From assembly GCF_001515305.1 (NCBI RefSeq), contig NZ_LNQV01000004.1, positions 62,001 through 126,000 of the forward strand: a DNA stretch of 64,000 nt, given 5' to 3'. The stretch comes from Aquitalea pelogenes (GTDB taxonomy: Bacteria; Pseudomonadota; Gammaproteobacteria; Burkholderiales; Chromobacteriaceae). Positions 35,862-45,480 of this stretch are shown here, piece after piece; the first letter of the stretch is position 1; each line of letters starts with the position of its first letter. The translations under genes and the position numbers were made by a program. Below the pieces are notes generated by a model. It was not told the origin of the DNA, made no database searches, and saw nothing but the letters and a program-made list of their open reading frames with translations.

Positions 35862-37508
35862 ATGAACAAGATTGAAAGCAACAATAAAACATACGTAGCC
35901 CTTCAAAAGGGTTTTAATTTGCGCTGGCCGATTACCAGCGAAGATGGTGCCCAGCGCATTTATATCTGCAGTACGCCGGAAGAAGTGCAAACCGCTGCCA
36001 ATGAAGCCCTGAGTCAAGGCTTCCGCATTACTGTACGCAGTGGCGGCCATTGCTATGAGGGTTTTGTTTCCAACCGTCTGGATACTGCAGAAAAACTTGC
36101 CATCATTGACGTTGGCGAAATGAAAGGCATGGATCATGATGCCGCAGGCAAGGTCAAATCACCTTATGACAAGGATGGCCATGGCTATCAGTTCCGAATT
36201 GCTACCGGCAATCAAAACTGGGATGGATACATTTCACTATACAGACAAGCAGGAAAAACCATTCCCGGTGGTTCTTGCTACTCGGTTGGTGTGGGTGGCC
36301 ACGTCAGTGGTGGTGGCTATGGCCTGCTATCCCGCCTGCATGGCTTGACGGTAGACTGGGTCAGCGGTGTGGATATCCTGGTGGCCGCAGCCGATGGTAA
36401 AAGCTTGCAATTCAAGCATGTGCGCGCCGATAGCGCGGACGAAACCGACCGCATGCTGTTTACTGCCTGCTGCGGTGCCGGCGGCAACAACTTTGGCATC
36501 ATCATCAATTATTACTACGCAGAACTGCCTGACGCTCCACAACAAGCTTACTGGTATCCGCTTAAATATGACTGGAAATGGTTCCAGGCGCACCCGGAAA
36601 ATTTCACCAAACTGCTGCAGGCTTATTGGCAATGGTTTCATGACAATGATGCCAATTCCAATAATCCGGACCCGGCAATTGGCAATGGCGGCCTGTTTAC
36701 GCTGTTCAAACTGAATCATATCAAGAGTGATGACAATATTGTCCTTGCCATCCAGTACACTGGTATTGACGGTCTGGTTGGTGGCGAGCGAGACAAGCCA
36801 CTGAATGACTTCATCCAGAAGATGAATGATGCAGCAGGCAAACCCGGTGTGGTTCATGATGCCTTCCTGCTTCCCAATATCAACCCGTTGGGACGCCGCG
36901 ATGCCGGCATGACGCTCAGCATGGCAGACCCGCTCATGGCGATGGACTGGATTTATGTTACCCAAAGCATCAATGGTTCTGGTAATAATCAGCGTGGCAA
37001 ATACAAATCTGAATATCAGATTGAAAACTTCAGCGATGAGGTATGCAAAGCGCTGTTTGAAAACCTGACCAATCCTGACGACACGGCAATGACGCAATCC
37101 TTGGTGCAGATTGACTCTTATGGCGGCAAGATCAATGCCAACGGCACTGGGCATACGGCAGTTCCCCAGCGTCAATCCATCCTCAAGGCACAGTATCAGA
37201 CCTACTGGACTGACCCGAAAGAGGATGACGTGCAAGTAGCCTGGATTCGCCGCATTTACAATGCCGTGCATGCCTCGACGGGTAATCGCCCGCTATTGCC
37301 TGCATACCAGGGTTGCTATATCAATTATCCTGATGTGGACATGAAATATGTCCAGGATGGCTCAACCCAGATTGATCCCAACTGGCTGCATCTTTACTAC
37401 CAGGATGAGGCATTGATTGACCGGCTGATTGCGCTGAAGAACAAGGTTGACCCGCACAATCTGTTCCGTCATGAAATGTCCATTCCATTGCAACGCCCTA
37501 CCCGCTAA
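35862..37508 (+). CDS. FAD-linked oxidoreductase, berberine bridge enzyme type
   Basis: A 548-residue flavoprotein of the VAO/PCMH family. His63 in SGGHCYEGF and Cys139 in GGSCYSVGVGGHVSGGG match the two residues that covalently bind FAD in berberine-bridge-type oxidases. The C-terminal BBE element (YINYPDVD and NLFRHEMSIP) is present. There is no signal peptide. Relatives oxidise sugars, alkaloids or polyketides with oxygen. GC content is intermediate, suggesting acquisition. It is followed by a terminator and is not in an obvious biosynthetic cluster. Confidence 0.9.
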   Translation: MNKIESNNKTYVALQKGFNLRWPITSEDGAQRIYICSTPEEVQTAANEALSQGFRITVRSGGHCYEGFVSNRLDTAEKLAIIDVGEMKGMDHDAAGKVKSPYDKDGHGYQFRIATGNQNWDGYISLYRQAGKTIPGGSCYSVGVGGHVSGGGYGLLSRLHGLTVDWVSGVDILVAAADGKSLQFKHVRADSADETDRMLFTACCGAGGNNFGIIINYYYAELPDAPQQAYWYPLKYDWKWFQAHPENFTKLLQAYWQWFHDNDANSNNPDPAIGNGGLFTLFKLNHIKSDDNIVLAIQYTGIDGLVGGERDKPLNDFIQKMNDAAGKPGVVHDAFLLPNINPLGRRDAGMTLSMADPLMAMDWIYVTQSINGSGNNQRGKYKSEYQIENFSDEVCKALFENLTNPDDTAMTQSLVQIDSYGGKINANGTGHTAVPQRQSILKAQYQTYWTDPKEDDVQVAWIRRIYNAVHASTGNRPLLPAYQGCYINYPDVDMKYVQDGSTQIDPNWLHLYYQDEALIDRLIALKNKVDPHNLFRHEMSIPLQRPTR

Positions 37509-37530
37509 CGGGCATGGTTTTGCCATCTGA

Positions 37531-37580
37531 AACAGGCTGAGCCTGTTCAACGCTGGCCCGCAATTTTGCGGGCCTTTTTG
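37531..37580 (+). terminator. Rho-independent terminator after the FAD oxidoreductase
   Basis: ggcccgca/tgcgggcc (37555-37574) is followed by ttttt. A second small hairpin aacaggc-tga-gcctgtt precedes it at 37531-37547. Confidence 0.85.
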
Positions 37581-37708
37581 CTTGGCAAGTGCAAGGCTGT
37601 ACTGCCTCCATTCGCCATACAACAAGCAGCAAACCAGCCCGAACAGCCCAGGACATGCTGTCGACTTGATCAATTGCCGCAGAGCATTCATCCACAGTAT
37701 TGAAACGA

Positions 37709-37735
37709 ACAAGGCCCGCCAATGGCGGGCCTTGT
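37709..37735. terminator. Hairpin identical to the one at 34235-34261
   Basis: A 12-bp perfect stem (acaaggcccgcc and complement) with loop aat. It lies downstream of the minus-strand peptide gene at 37768. The copy after the deacetylase gene is identical over 27 bases. Confidence 0.55.
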
Positions 37736-37767
37736 CACGTCACCGGTTCAAACCCGGTGTGGCAGCT

Positions 37768-37968
37768 TTACTGCTGTTGTCCGGCGGGCTGCGGCATGCT
37801 GCTGCCCTGCTCCGGTGCTGCATCAGGCAGATTGCCTTGTGGTGCCGAAGCCTCTGGCTGCTCTGTCTGTGTCTGCGGCGCGGGCGTGGCGGCAAACACC
37901 AGATTGATCAATCCCAGGCTGGCCGGGGGCAGGGAAAGCATGGCCACAACAAGCAATTTCTTATGCAT
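37768..37968 (-). CDS. Small secreted Pro/Gln-rich peptide
   Basis: A 66-residue ORF starting MHKKLLVVAMLSL with a clear Sec signal peptide that would be cut after VFAA. The mature about 38 residues are rich in Pro, Gln, Ala and Glu with no Cys and no known family. A weak ribosome-binding site (gaaag) precedes the ATG. It lies between two hairpins. Function is unknown and the gene call rests on the signal peptide and codon pattern. Confidence 0.5.
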   Translation of the reverse strand: MHKKLLVVAMLSLPPASLGLINLVFAATPAPQTQTEQPEASAPQGNLPDAAPEQGSSMPQPAGQQQ

Positions 37969-38226
37969 GAGCTTCTTTCAATGTGGTTGGAAGACAAGCC
38001 TGTTTTTGCAAACACCATGCCAGCCATGCATTGTCATTTAAAAACAATGACTTGTATTGAAAATCACCCGCCAAAACCATGCCGGTTGTCGGCAATGAGC
38101 GACAAGCATGGCAACAATCCACCCAAGCCATTGAAATGGCAGCACTTTTTGGGTCGTTTATTGACGACACCCAGGCAGCACCTGAGCTACCTTCCTGATT
38201 TGACAGCATTTTTCAGCACGGCAGGC
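37969..38226. other. Intergenic region upstream of the small peptide gene
   Basis: This stretch of about 250 bp holds the peptide gene's presumed promoter. Small open frames on both strands show no family features, and no RNA gene was recognised. Confidence 0.3.
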
Positions 38227-38252
38227 ATGAAAAAACCCGCCGTAGCGGGTTG
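38227..38252 (-). terminator. Rho-independent terminator after the VOC gene
   Basis: Read on the minus strand, aacccgct/cgggtt forms a stem followed by tttttt. Confidence 0.8.
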
Positions 38253-38279
38253 GTTGCCAATGCGGTAGCACGCAGCCGG

Positions 38280-38723
38280 TCAGGCCGGTTTGCTGGCCAG
38301 CTTGAGCTTGCCAGCAAGCCAGGTATGGTCGTAGCTGACGATCTCGAATGGGTTGCCGAACGGGTCGACAAAACTGATGGAACAGAAAAACTGGTGATCC
38401 ACCACCGAGTCGCGGGCCACAGTCTGACCGGCGCGGTCGATCACCCGCTCGCCAGCCAACTGGTCTATCCACTCCAGGAAATCCTGCCCGCTTACCAGAA
38501 AGGCCACCGAGCCCGGCTCACAAACCGGCTTGTCTTCCTGGGAAATGGCCAGACGCACCGAACCATTGCTGTTCATCAGCATCACGACGCCGTGCGGCCC
38601 GCTCTGCATGTGCTTGTAGCGGGTGTCCGGTGCCAGGTTCAGTACACGCTGGTACCAGCCCTGCGCCTTTGCCAGATCGGTGACACGGATATGGATATGG
38701 TCAATCTTGCCAAGCGATAGCAT
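38280..38723 (-). CDS. VOC/glyoxalase-fold protein
   Basis: A 147-residue vicinal-oxygen-chelate protein with the N-terminal DHIHIRVTDLAKAQGWYQRVL module and C-terminal FVDPFGNPFEIVSYD module. His in the first strand and Glu in FEI are the likely metal ligands. Members include glyoxalases, dioxygenases and fosfomycin-type resistance proteins, so the substrate cannot be assigned. The ATG is preceded by GAGG. It stands alone, ending at a terminator. Confidence 0.88.
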   Translation of the reverse strand: MLSLGKIDHIHIRVTDLAKAQGWYQRVLNLAPDTRYKHMQSGPHGVVMLMNSNGSVRLAISQEDKPVCEPGSVAFLVSGQDFLEWIDQLAGERVIDRAGQTVARDSVVDHQFFCSISFVDPFGNPFEIVSYDHTWLAGKLKLASKPA

Positions 38724-38851
38724 TGCATCCTCATCGGGTGTGGGTGAAGCGCCAGCCAGTGGCGCGTGCTCATTCTACGGTGTTTGCCGCAGCCGGCAAA
38801 AATGGCATTGGCTGCCCGCCGCGGCTTGGTACTGCGCTGCGCGTGCCGCGC

Positions 38852-41680
38852 TCAGGTGCGCGGTTGCAGAAGGGGCTTGAGATAACGCCCGGTATGGCTG
38901 ACCGGATTATCCGCCACCTGTTCCGGCGTGCCGGTGGCAATGATCTGACCACCACCCGCACCGCCTTCCGGACCGAGGTCGATCAGCCAGTCGGCGGTCT
39001 TGATCACGTCCAGATTGTGCTCGATCACCACCACGGTGTTGCCGTTTTCACGCAGGCGATGCAGCACTTGCAGCAGCAGGTCGATATCGTGGAAATGCAG
39101 GCCGGTGGTGGGTTCATCCAGAATATACAAAGTGCGGCCGGTGTCACGCTTGGACAGTTCCAGCCCCAGCTTCACCCGCTGCGCTTCGCCACCGGACAGC
39201 GTGGTGGCACTCTGCCCGAGGCGGATATAACCCAGGCCCACGTCCATCAGCGTCTTGAGCTTGCGGGCCACTGCCGGTACCACGCTGAAGAACTCCAGCG
39301 CCTGTTCCACCGTCATGTCCAGCACTTCGTAAACGTTTTTGCCCTTGTACTGCACTTCCAGCGTTTCACGGTTGTAGCGCTTGCCGTGGCACACGTCGCA
39401 CGGCACGTAGATGTCCGGCAGGAAGTGCATCTCCACCTTGATCACCCCGTCGCCCTGGCAGGCTTCGCAGCGGCCGCCCTTGACGTTGAAGCTGAAGCGG
39501 CCCGGCCCGTAGCCACGTTCACGCGACAGCGGCACCCCGGCAAACAGTTCACGGATAGGGGTGAACAGGCCGGTATAGGTGGCCGGGTTGGAACGCGGGG
39601 TGCGGCCGATCGGGCTCTGGTCGACATTGATCACCTTGTCCAGCAGCTCCAGCCCTTCAATGCTGTCGTACGGTGCCGGTTCTTCGCTGGCGCCGTTCAG
39701 GTCGCGCGCGGCAATCTTGTACAGGGTGTCGTTGATCAGGGTGGACTTGCCGGAACCGGACACGCCGGTAATGCAGGCCAGCATGCCCAGCGGCAGTTCC
39801 AGCGACACATTCTTCAGGTTATTGCCGGTGGCACCATGCAGCTTCAGCACCCGTTCCGGGTTGACCTCACGGCGCTCACCCGGCCAGTTGATGCGGCGGC
39901 GGCCGGACAGGAAGGCACCAGTCACCGAATTTTCATTGGCTGCCACATCAGCCGGCGTACCGGCCACCAGCACCTCACCACCGTGTTCGCCAGCGCCGGG
40001 CCCCATGTCCACCAGGTAATCGGCAGCGCGGATGGCGTCTTCGTCGTGCTCCACCACAATCACGCTGTTGCCGATGTCGCGCAGGCGCATCAGTGTGGCC
40101 AGCAGGCGGTCGTTATCGCGCTGGTGCAGGCCGATGGACGGCTCGTCCAGCACATACATCACCCCGGTCAGGCCGGAACCGATCTGGCTGGCCAGGCGGA
40201 TACGCTGTGCCTCGCCACCAGACAGGGTATCGGCGGAACGTGACAGGTTGAGGTAATCCAGCCCCACATTATTGAGGAAGGACACCCGCTCGCTGATTTC
40301 CTTGACGATCTTCTCCGCCACCGCCTGCTTCTGACCGCTGAATTCCAGCTGGGCAAAGAAGGCTGCGGTTTCTTTCAGCGGCAGCTGGTTAAGCTGGTGC
40401 AGCGTCTGGCCGCCAATGAACACGTGGCGTGCCTCCAGCCGCAGACGCGAGCCCTGGCAGTGCGGGCAGGGCTGGTTGTTCTGGTACTTGGCCAGTTCCT
40501 CGCGCACCGCACTAGAGTCGGTTTCGCGGTAGCGACGTTCCAGATTGGGGATGATGCCCTCAAACGGATGGGCGCGGGTAAAGCGGGTGCCCTTCTCCGA
40601 CATGTAGACAAATTCGATGCTGTCGCGCCCGGAACCGTGCAGTACCACATGGCGCACTTTTTCCGGCAGGTCTTCAAACGCCAGCTCGGTGGGCGAAAAG
40701 CCGTAATGCTCGCCCAGCGCCAGCAGCATCTGGAAGTAAAACTGGTTGCGCTTGTCCCAGCCCTTGATGGCACCGGCGGCAAGGGTCAGCTCCGGGTGGG
40801 CCACCACGCGCTTGGGGTCGAAGAAGGTGATTTCGCCCAGGCCATCGCACTTGGGGCAGGCACCCATGGGGTTGTTGAAGGAGAACAGGCGCGGTTCCAG
40901 TTCCGGCAGACTGTAGCTGCACACCGGGCAGGCAAACTTGGCCGAGAACCAGTGTTCCTGGCCGCTATCCATCTCCACCGCAATGGCGCGGCCTTCGGCA
41001 TGGCGCAAGGCGGTTTCAAAGCTTTCCGCCAGGCGTTGCTTCATGTCCTCGCGCACTTTCAGGCGGTCGATCACCACCTCGATGGTGTGCTTCTTGTTCT
41101 TGTCCAGCTTGGGCAGGCTGTCGATTTCGTAGACTTCGCCATCCACCCGCACGCGGATGAAGCCCTGGGCGCGCAGGTCGTCGAACAGGTCGAGGTTTTC
41201 ACCCTTGCGACCAACAATCACCGGGGCCAGGATCATCACCCGGGTTTCTTCCGGCAGCGCCAGTACATGGTCCACCATCTGGCTGACCGTTTGCGATGCC
41301 AGCGGCACGCCGTGTTCCGGGCAGTGCGGCTCGCCCACGCGGGCAAACAAGAGGCGCAGGTAGTCGTGGATTTCCGTGACAGTACCCACGGTGGAGCGCG
41401 GGTTGTGACTGGTGGCTTTTTGTTCAATGGAAATGGCCGGCGACAGGCCTTCGATCAAGTCGACATCCGGCTTTTCCATCAATTGCAGAAACTGCCGCGC
41501 ATAGGCCGACAGACTCTCTACATAGCGGCGCTGGCCCTCGGCATACAGGGTGTCAAAAGCCAGAGAGGACTTGCCGGAACCGGACAGGCCGGTGATGACG
41601 ATCAACTGGTTGCGCGGCAAATCCAGATTGACGTTTTTCAGATTGTGCGTCCGAGCGCCACGAATGCGGATGGTGTCCAT
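38852..41680 (-). CDS. uvrA: Excinuclease ABC subunit A
   Basis: A 942-residue UvrA of normal length, the damage-recognition ATPase of nucleotide excision repair. It starts [16 protein letters not shown]. Two Walker A motifs ([12 protein letters not shown] and [10 protein letters not shown]), two ABC signatures (LSGGEAQR, twice) and zinc-finger CxxC pairs (CPVC...CPKC and CEAC...CDVC) are all present. It is divergent from a YajR-like transporter gene, with ssb beyond, echoing the uvrA/ssb neighbourhood of other proteobacteria. No clear LexA box was seen upstream. Confidence 0.97.
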   Translation of the reverse strand: MDTIRIRGARTHNLKNVNLDLPRNQLIVITGLSGSGKSSLAFDTLYAEGQRRYVESLSAYARQFLQLMEKPDVDLIEGLSPAISIEQKATSHNPRSTVGTVTEIHDYLRLLFARVGEPHCPEHGVPLASQTVSQMVDHVLALPEETRVMILAPVIVGRKGENLDLFDDLRAQGFIRVRVDGEVYEIDSLPKLDKNKKHTIEVVIDRLKVREDMKQRLAESFETALRHAEGRAIAVEMDSGQEHWFSAKFACPVCSYSLPELEPRLFSFNNPMGACPKCDGLGEITFFDPKRVVAHPELTLAAGAIKGWDKRNQFYFQMLLALGEHYGFSPTELAFEDLPEKVRHVVLHGSGRDSIEFVYMSEKGTRFTRAHPFEGIIPNLERRYRETDSSAVREELAKYQNNQPCPHCQGSRLRLEARHVFIGGQTLHQLNQLPLKETAAFFAQLEFSGQKQAVAEKIVKEISERVSFLNNVGLDYLNLSRSADTLSGGEAQRIRLASQIGSGLTGVMYVLDEPSIGLHQRDNDRLLATLMRLRDIGNSVIVVEHDEDAIRAADYLVDMGPGAGEHGGEVLVAGTPADVAANENSVTGAFLSGRRRINWPGERREVNPERVLKLHGATGNNLKNVSLELPLGMLACITGVSGSGKSTLINDTLYKIAARDLNGASEEPAPYDSIEGLELLDKVINVDQSPIGRTPRSNPATYTGLFTPIRELFAGVPLSRERGYGPGRFSFNVKGGRCEACQGDGVIKVEMHFLPDIYVPCDVCHGKRYNRETLEVQYKGKNVYEVLDMTVEQALEFFSVVPAVARKLKTLMDVGLGYIRLGQSATTLSGGEAQRVKLGLELSKRDTGRTLYILDEPTTGLHFHDIDLLLQVLHRLRENGNTVVVIEHNLDVIKTADWLIDLGPEGGAGGGQIIATGTPEQVADNPVSHTGRYLKPLLQPRT

Positions 41681-41860
41681 GTGTGAGAGCGTTACTCAGT
41701 CGGTCGGGGAACCTGATAATATACCCGACTTGGCGACCGCCGCTCCACCAAAGTATGCGCTGCAGCAAAAAAGGCGGCGCATGACAATGGCCCGCAAGGT
41801 AAACCGCTGGCCGTTGGCGGCGTTGATAGCCTGACTCCTGAATCGATAACGACAACACAC

Positions 41861-43225
41861 ATGAATTCGCTTGAACTGCGCGCCAGCCTAGGGCTGGCTG
41901 GTATTTACGCCCTGCGCATGCTGGGCATGTTCCTGATCCTGCCGGTGTTTGCCATTTACGCGCAAACCCTGCACGGGGCCGACAACCACACCCTGATTGG
42001 CCTGGCACTGGGCAGCTACGGCCTCACCCAGGCGCTGCTGCAACTGCCGCTGGGCATGCTGTCCGACCGCATCGGCCGCAAGAAGGTGATCTACGGCGGA
42101 CTGCTGCTGTTTGCCATCGGCAGCTTCGTGGCCGCCGGCGCGCACGATATCGTCACCCTCACCATCGGCCGCGTGATCCAGGGTTCCGGTGCCATCTCCG
42201 CCGCCATCACCGCCCTCTTGGCCGACCTCACCCGCGAAGAGAACCGCACCCGCGCCATGGCCATGATAGGCATGAGCATCGGCACCACCTTTGCCGTCAG
42301 CCTGGTGCTGGGGCCGGTGCTGGCGCAGTACATCGGCGTCAACGGCATTTTCGCGCTCACCGGCGCGCTGTCGCTGGCCGCGCTGGTGGGGGTGTGGCTG
42401 ATCATCCCCGACCCGGCCATCTCGCGCTTTCACTCGGATACCGAAGCCAATACCAAACGCCTGCCGGCGGTACTGAAAAACCCGCAACTGCTGCGCCTGA
42501 ACTACGGCATTTTCGCGCTGCATGCCGCGCAAATGGCCATGTTCGTCACCATTCCGTTTGCCCTGATCAAGACCGCAGGCCTGGACAAGGCCCACCACTG
42601 GGAGGTGTACCTGCCGGTTACCGTCATCGGCTTCATCCTAATGGTGCCCGCCATCATCTACGGCGAGAAAAAAGCCCGGCTCAAGCAGGTATTCATCGGT
42701 GCCATCGCCATCATGACTGCCGCCCAGCTGGGCATGGCACTGGCGCTGGACAGCTTCTGGCAGATCGTGATGTGGCTGGGCCTGTATTTCATCGCCTTCA
42801 ATATCCTGGAAGCCACCCTGCCCTCGCTGATTTCAAAAATTGCCCCGGCCGATGCCAAAGGGACGGCCATCGGTGTGTATAATACGGCCCAGTCTTTTGG
42901 CTTGTTCATGGGTGCTGCCGCTGGCGGCTGGCTGTACACCCATTACGGCCCGGCCGGTGTGTTCGGCTTTACCAGCGTGCTGATGGCCAGCTGGCTGCTG
43001 GCATCCTTCAGCATGCAGGCACCACAGGCAGTGCGCTCGGTGATGTTCCACATTGGCGAGGACTGGCAAGGCAACCCGCAACAGCTATCACAGCAGCTAT
43101 CGGCCCTGAGTGGAGTTAGCGAAGCGGTGGTGGTGATGGAAGACCGGGTGGCCTACCTCAAGGTCTCCCAGCAAGGCTGGGACGAAAACACCGTGAAACA
43201 ACTGGTTGAAGCCACTTATTCCTGA
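41861..43225 (+). CDS. yajR: YajR-like MFS transporter with C-terminal YAM domain
   Basis: A 454-residue protein of the same length as E. coli YajR. Twelve membrane helices include the motif A loop MLSDRIGRKKVIYGG. The last about 65 residues are a soluble ferredoxin-like domain (ALSGVSEAVVVMEDRVAYLKV), matching the YAM domain of YajR. It is probably a proton-driven exporter; the substrate is unknown. It lies between uvrA and ssb, 90 bp before ssb, and may be co-transcribed with it. Confidence 0.9.
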   Translation: MNSLELRASLGLAGIYALRMLGMFLILPVFAIYAQTLHGADNHTLIGLALGSYGLTQALLQLPLGMLSDRIGRKKVIYGGLLLFAIGSFVAAGAHDIVTLTIGRVIQGSGAISAAITALLADLTREENRTRAMAMIGMSIGTTFAVSLVLGPVLAQYIGVNGIFALTGALSLAALVGVWLIIPDPAISRFHSDTEANTKRLPAVLKNPQLLRLNYGIFALHAAQMAMFVTIPFALIKTAGLDKAHHWEVYLPVTVIGFILMVPAIIYGEKKARLKQVFIGAIAIMTAAQLGMALALDSFWQIVMWLGLYFIAFNILEATLPSLISKIAPADAKGTAIGVYNTAQSFGLFMGAAAGGWLYTHYGPAGVFGFTSVLMASWLLASFSMQAPQAVRSVMFHIGEDWQGNPQQLSQQLSALSGVSEAVVVMEDRVAYLKVSQQGWDENTVKQLVEATYS

Positions 43226-43315
43226 CGGTGCGGCCATTGCCAGGACGCACCTCACCCTGCAATCATGCGTCGGCCAAGACCGGCGCAGCATTATCGAATC
43301 GAATCGGAGATCCAC

Positions 43316-43771
43316 ATGAACAGCATCACTTTTGACGGACGCCTGGCGGCAGACGCCGAACTGCGCTACACCCCGAGCGGCGAACCGGTGCTGAGCTTCC
43401 GCGTGGCCAGCGACATCGGCTTTGGCGAGCGCAAGACCACCAACTGGTTTAGCTGCCAGGTATGGGGCAAGCGCGGCGAATCGCTGAAAAACTTCCTGAG
43501 CAAGGGCCAGCAAGTGACCGTGTACGGCCAGCTTACCCTGCGCGAATGGCAGAACAAGGAAGGCCAGAAACAACTGTCGCCGGATGTGCGCGTGAACGAA
43601 CTGAGCCTGCAAGGCGGCAAGCGCGAAGGCGGCTCGTCCATGGACGACAACTACGCCTACGGCGAACCGGCTGCCCAGTCCCGCCCGGCAGCCGCACCGG
43701 CCGCCCCGCGCCGCATGGAAGCCAAACCGGCACCGAAGCTGGACGATATGGACGACGACATTCCATTCTGA
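43316..43771 (+). CDS. ssb: Single-stranded DNA-binding protein
   Basis: A 151-residue SSB from the ATG at 43316. The OB fold (residues 1-105) includes NWFSCQVWGKRGE. A Pro/Ala-rich linker follows, then the conserved acidic tip ending DDDIPF that recruits partner proteins. The N-terminus begins MNSITFDGRLAADAE rather than the common NKVILIG type, so it is a somewhat divergent SSB. It ends at a strong terminator that marks the edge of the AT-rich island. Confidence 0.93.
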   Translation: MNSITFDGRLAADAELRYTPSGEPVLSFRVASDIGFGERKTTNWFSCQVWGKRGESLKNFLSKGQQVTVYGQLTLREWQNKEGQKQLSPDVRVNELSLQGGKREGGSSMDDNYAYGEPAAQSRPAAAPAAPRRMEAKPAPKLDDMDDDIPF

Positions 43772-43793
43772 CCAGAAGCATATATGAGTTGAA

Positions 43794-43836
43794 CAAAGAG
43801 CCCGCTCCCTGATGGAGGCGGGCTCTTTGATTTTTG
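43794..43836 (+). terminator. Rho-independent terminator after ssb
   Basis: caaagagcccgc pairs with gcgggctctttg around a short loop and is followed by attttt. Confidence 0.9.
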
Positions 43837-44033
43837 TTTACACCAAACGAGTGTCCAATACATTACGGAAACTTCTCTCAACCACAAGTAGACCCCTGCT
43901 GATACGCAACACAAGACTGAGCAGCATCCTCAACACCTCCACAGCACCATCCAGAAACCGACTGGGCAAAATCTGGCTGCGTCAACAATGACGAACCACA
44001 GCACGTACTGCAATCGATAACGTGTGATGCAGA

Positions 44034-44306
44034 CTATTTTCCTGATTTCAACAGCAAGTGATTAAGCTTAGCTGCTTGCATAAAACTACCCCGCGCCTCT
44101 TTGAACCCTTCCTTGTATAGACGTATCCCCCCACAAGCCAAGAACACAAGATAGATATAAGCATCAGATCGACTGGTGTGAGCAATCATAGCCAGCTCGT
44201 GCACAGCATCATCACCAGCAGTAATACTTGTGTTGTACCCGGTCACAGCAACCAACACAAAATCGAATAACCAGGTCAGAAAAAACTTCTCGCCCAACAC
44301 GAACAT
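44034..44306 (-). CDS. Hypothetical protein, weakly supported
   Basis: A 90-residue open frame with a hydrophobic N-terminus (FFLTWLFDFVLVAVTG) and a mixed C-terminal part. No family was recognised and no ribosome-binding site is evident. It may be a gene remnant at the island edge rather than a functional gene. Confidence 0.3.
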   Translation of the reverse strand: MFVLGEKFFLTWLFDFVLVAVTGYNTSITAGDDAVHELAMIAHTSRSDAYIYLVFLACGGIRLYKEGFKEARGSFMQAAKLNHLLLKSGK

Positions 44307-44647
44307 TCACTGTTAGTACTTTTTGTACACTCACAAATTCATTAACGGCCATTACTTCATCAGTCGCGAATTGTCCCAAGCATTTACACCAGTCATTTTA
44401 AGTAGACGGTGCTAAATAGCCGGATTCCCCAAAGCAGGCTTGCCTCACACTCTAGATATAAAACCAATCCATTTTCTACATAAAATGATGATCTGTATTT
44501 AAGTTAGACACTTCTCCCGTCAAAACTCAAAACCAAAGTGAGTGAACACGAAGATACTGAAATACAGAATACAAGAATAGCTTGCCACAACGTAATAAAG
44601 CCCCTCCACGACAGACGCCACACCAGAGCATCAATGACATTCAAATA

Positions 44648-44751
44648 TAGATAAATATCAAATATTCGAAAGAAAATGAATAAAAACAACCAAGTCTAGA
44701 TAAATATTTCCTGACAAATAGAATTATCATCGATAAAAATAGATAAATCTA
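44648..44751. repeat. Three direct repeats upstream of the fimbrial operon
   Basis: The nonamer TAGATAAAT occurs at 44648-44656, 44697-44705 and 44740-44748, spaced 49 and 43 bases. The last copy extends to the palindrome TAGAT-AA-ATCTA (44740-44751). They lie about 105-205 bases before the pilin start and could be regulator sites. The region is AT-rich, so chance is not excluded. Confidence 0.4.
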
Positions 44752-44854
44752 TGTACTACTAAGATATTTCCGATTATACGTAATAAATATTTCAAATAGC
44801 TTCGAAATGCATTTGAAATTCCAAGTGCTAGTTATCAATAAAAAGGAGTTCTCC

Positions 44855-45442
44855 ATGAAAAATATAGCAAAGTTATCTCTTATTATCGCAACAAGTGTTA
44901 TGGCTAATCATTCAAGTGCAGCTTCAACAAATTCAGGACAAATTTCATTTACTGGAAGTATTGGGGCAAGTACTTGTCTTATTGATGGAGAGCTACAAGG
45001 ATTCAAAACGGTCGATTTTGGTTCACTGCAACCTTCGGATGTGCCAGCCGCTGGATCAACTCCAGTACCATTCACACTCACGATCTCTGGTGATGCTTCA
45101 TCATGCAACAAAGATACAGTATCAATAGCATTTAATCCAAACAATCCAAATATTGACAAATCAACAGGCAATCTGAAACTAAATGGACCACTGCCAGCAG
45201 GTAATGTAGGAATTGAGCTAGCTGCCATTCCTTCAGGAGGAGGAGCTGCGGCAAAAATACGATTAGGAGGAAGTAATGGATTCACTAATGTGAATATCAC
45301 GCCTTCCATGTCAACATCTCCAAGCGGAAATCGTTCTGGAACAGCAAATTTGCAAGCTAAATTGGTACGTGTCGACCCAAGCATTGTACCGACCCCCGGC
45401 TCGATATTTAGTCAGATTGACTATGTATTGGTTTATCAATAA
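44855..45442 (+). CDS. Major fimbrial subunit (type 1 pilin family)
   Basis: A 195-residue pilin from the ATG at 44855, preceded by AAGGAG six bases upstream. A Sec signal ends near HSSA-A. The mature protein begins with a donor-strand-like segment (GQISFTGSIGAS), has the conserved cysteine pair (about residues 42 and 84) and the typical C-terminus with penultimate Tyr (DYVLVYQ). It is the first gene of a chaperone-usher operon and is followed by an attenuator-like hairpin, consistent with high expression relative to the assembly genes. Confidence 0.9.
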   Translation: MKNIAKLSLIIATSVMANHSSAASTNSGQISFTGSIGASTCLIDGELQGFKTVDFGSLQPSDVPAAGSTPVPFTLTISGDASSCNKDTVSIAFNPNNPNIDKSTGNLKLNGPLPAGNVGIELAAIPSGGGAAAKIRLGGSNGFTNVNITPSMSTSPSGNRSGTANLQAKLVRVDPSIVPTPGSIFSQIDYVLVYQ

Positions 45443-45480
45443 AAAGCAAGCCGCATATAAAAAAACCTAAAATAACCTTA

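Larger units (their letters stand above)
43837..44854. other. AT-rich region between ssb and the fimbrial locus
   Basis: About 1 kb in which GC content falls sharply. It contains one weak minus-strand ORF (44034-44306), a hydrophobic 61-residue frame at 44504-44689 that lacks support, and three copies of tagataaat (44648, 44697, 44740) upstream of the fimbrial genes. No integrase, tRNA or insertion sequence was recognised. Confidence 0.5.

Noticed and set aside
37742-37758. tRNA T-arm-like hairpin (accgg-ttcaaac-ccggt)
   Set aside because: The 5-bp stem and 7-base loop fit a T arm, but no acceptor, D or anticodon arms and no CCA surround it. It is not a tRNA gene, and an att-site role has no support.
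41681-41860. Possible LexA box between uvrA and the YajR-like gene
   Set aside because: No CTG-N10-CAG-type palindrome was found in this region or upstream of ssb.
44504-44689. 61-residue hydrophobic minus-strand frame in the island edge
   Set aside because: It has no ribosome-binding site or recognisable pattern. AT-rich DNA often yields Phe/Ile-rich frames by chance.
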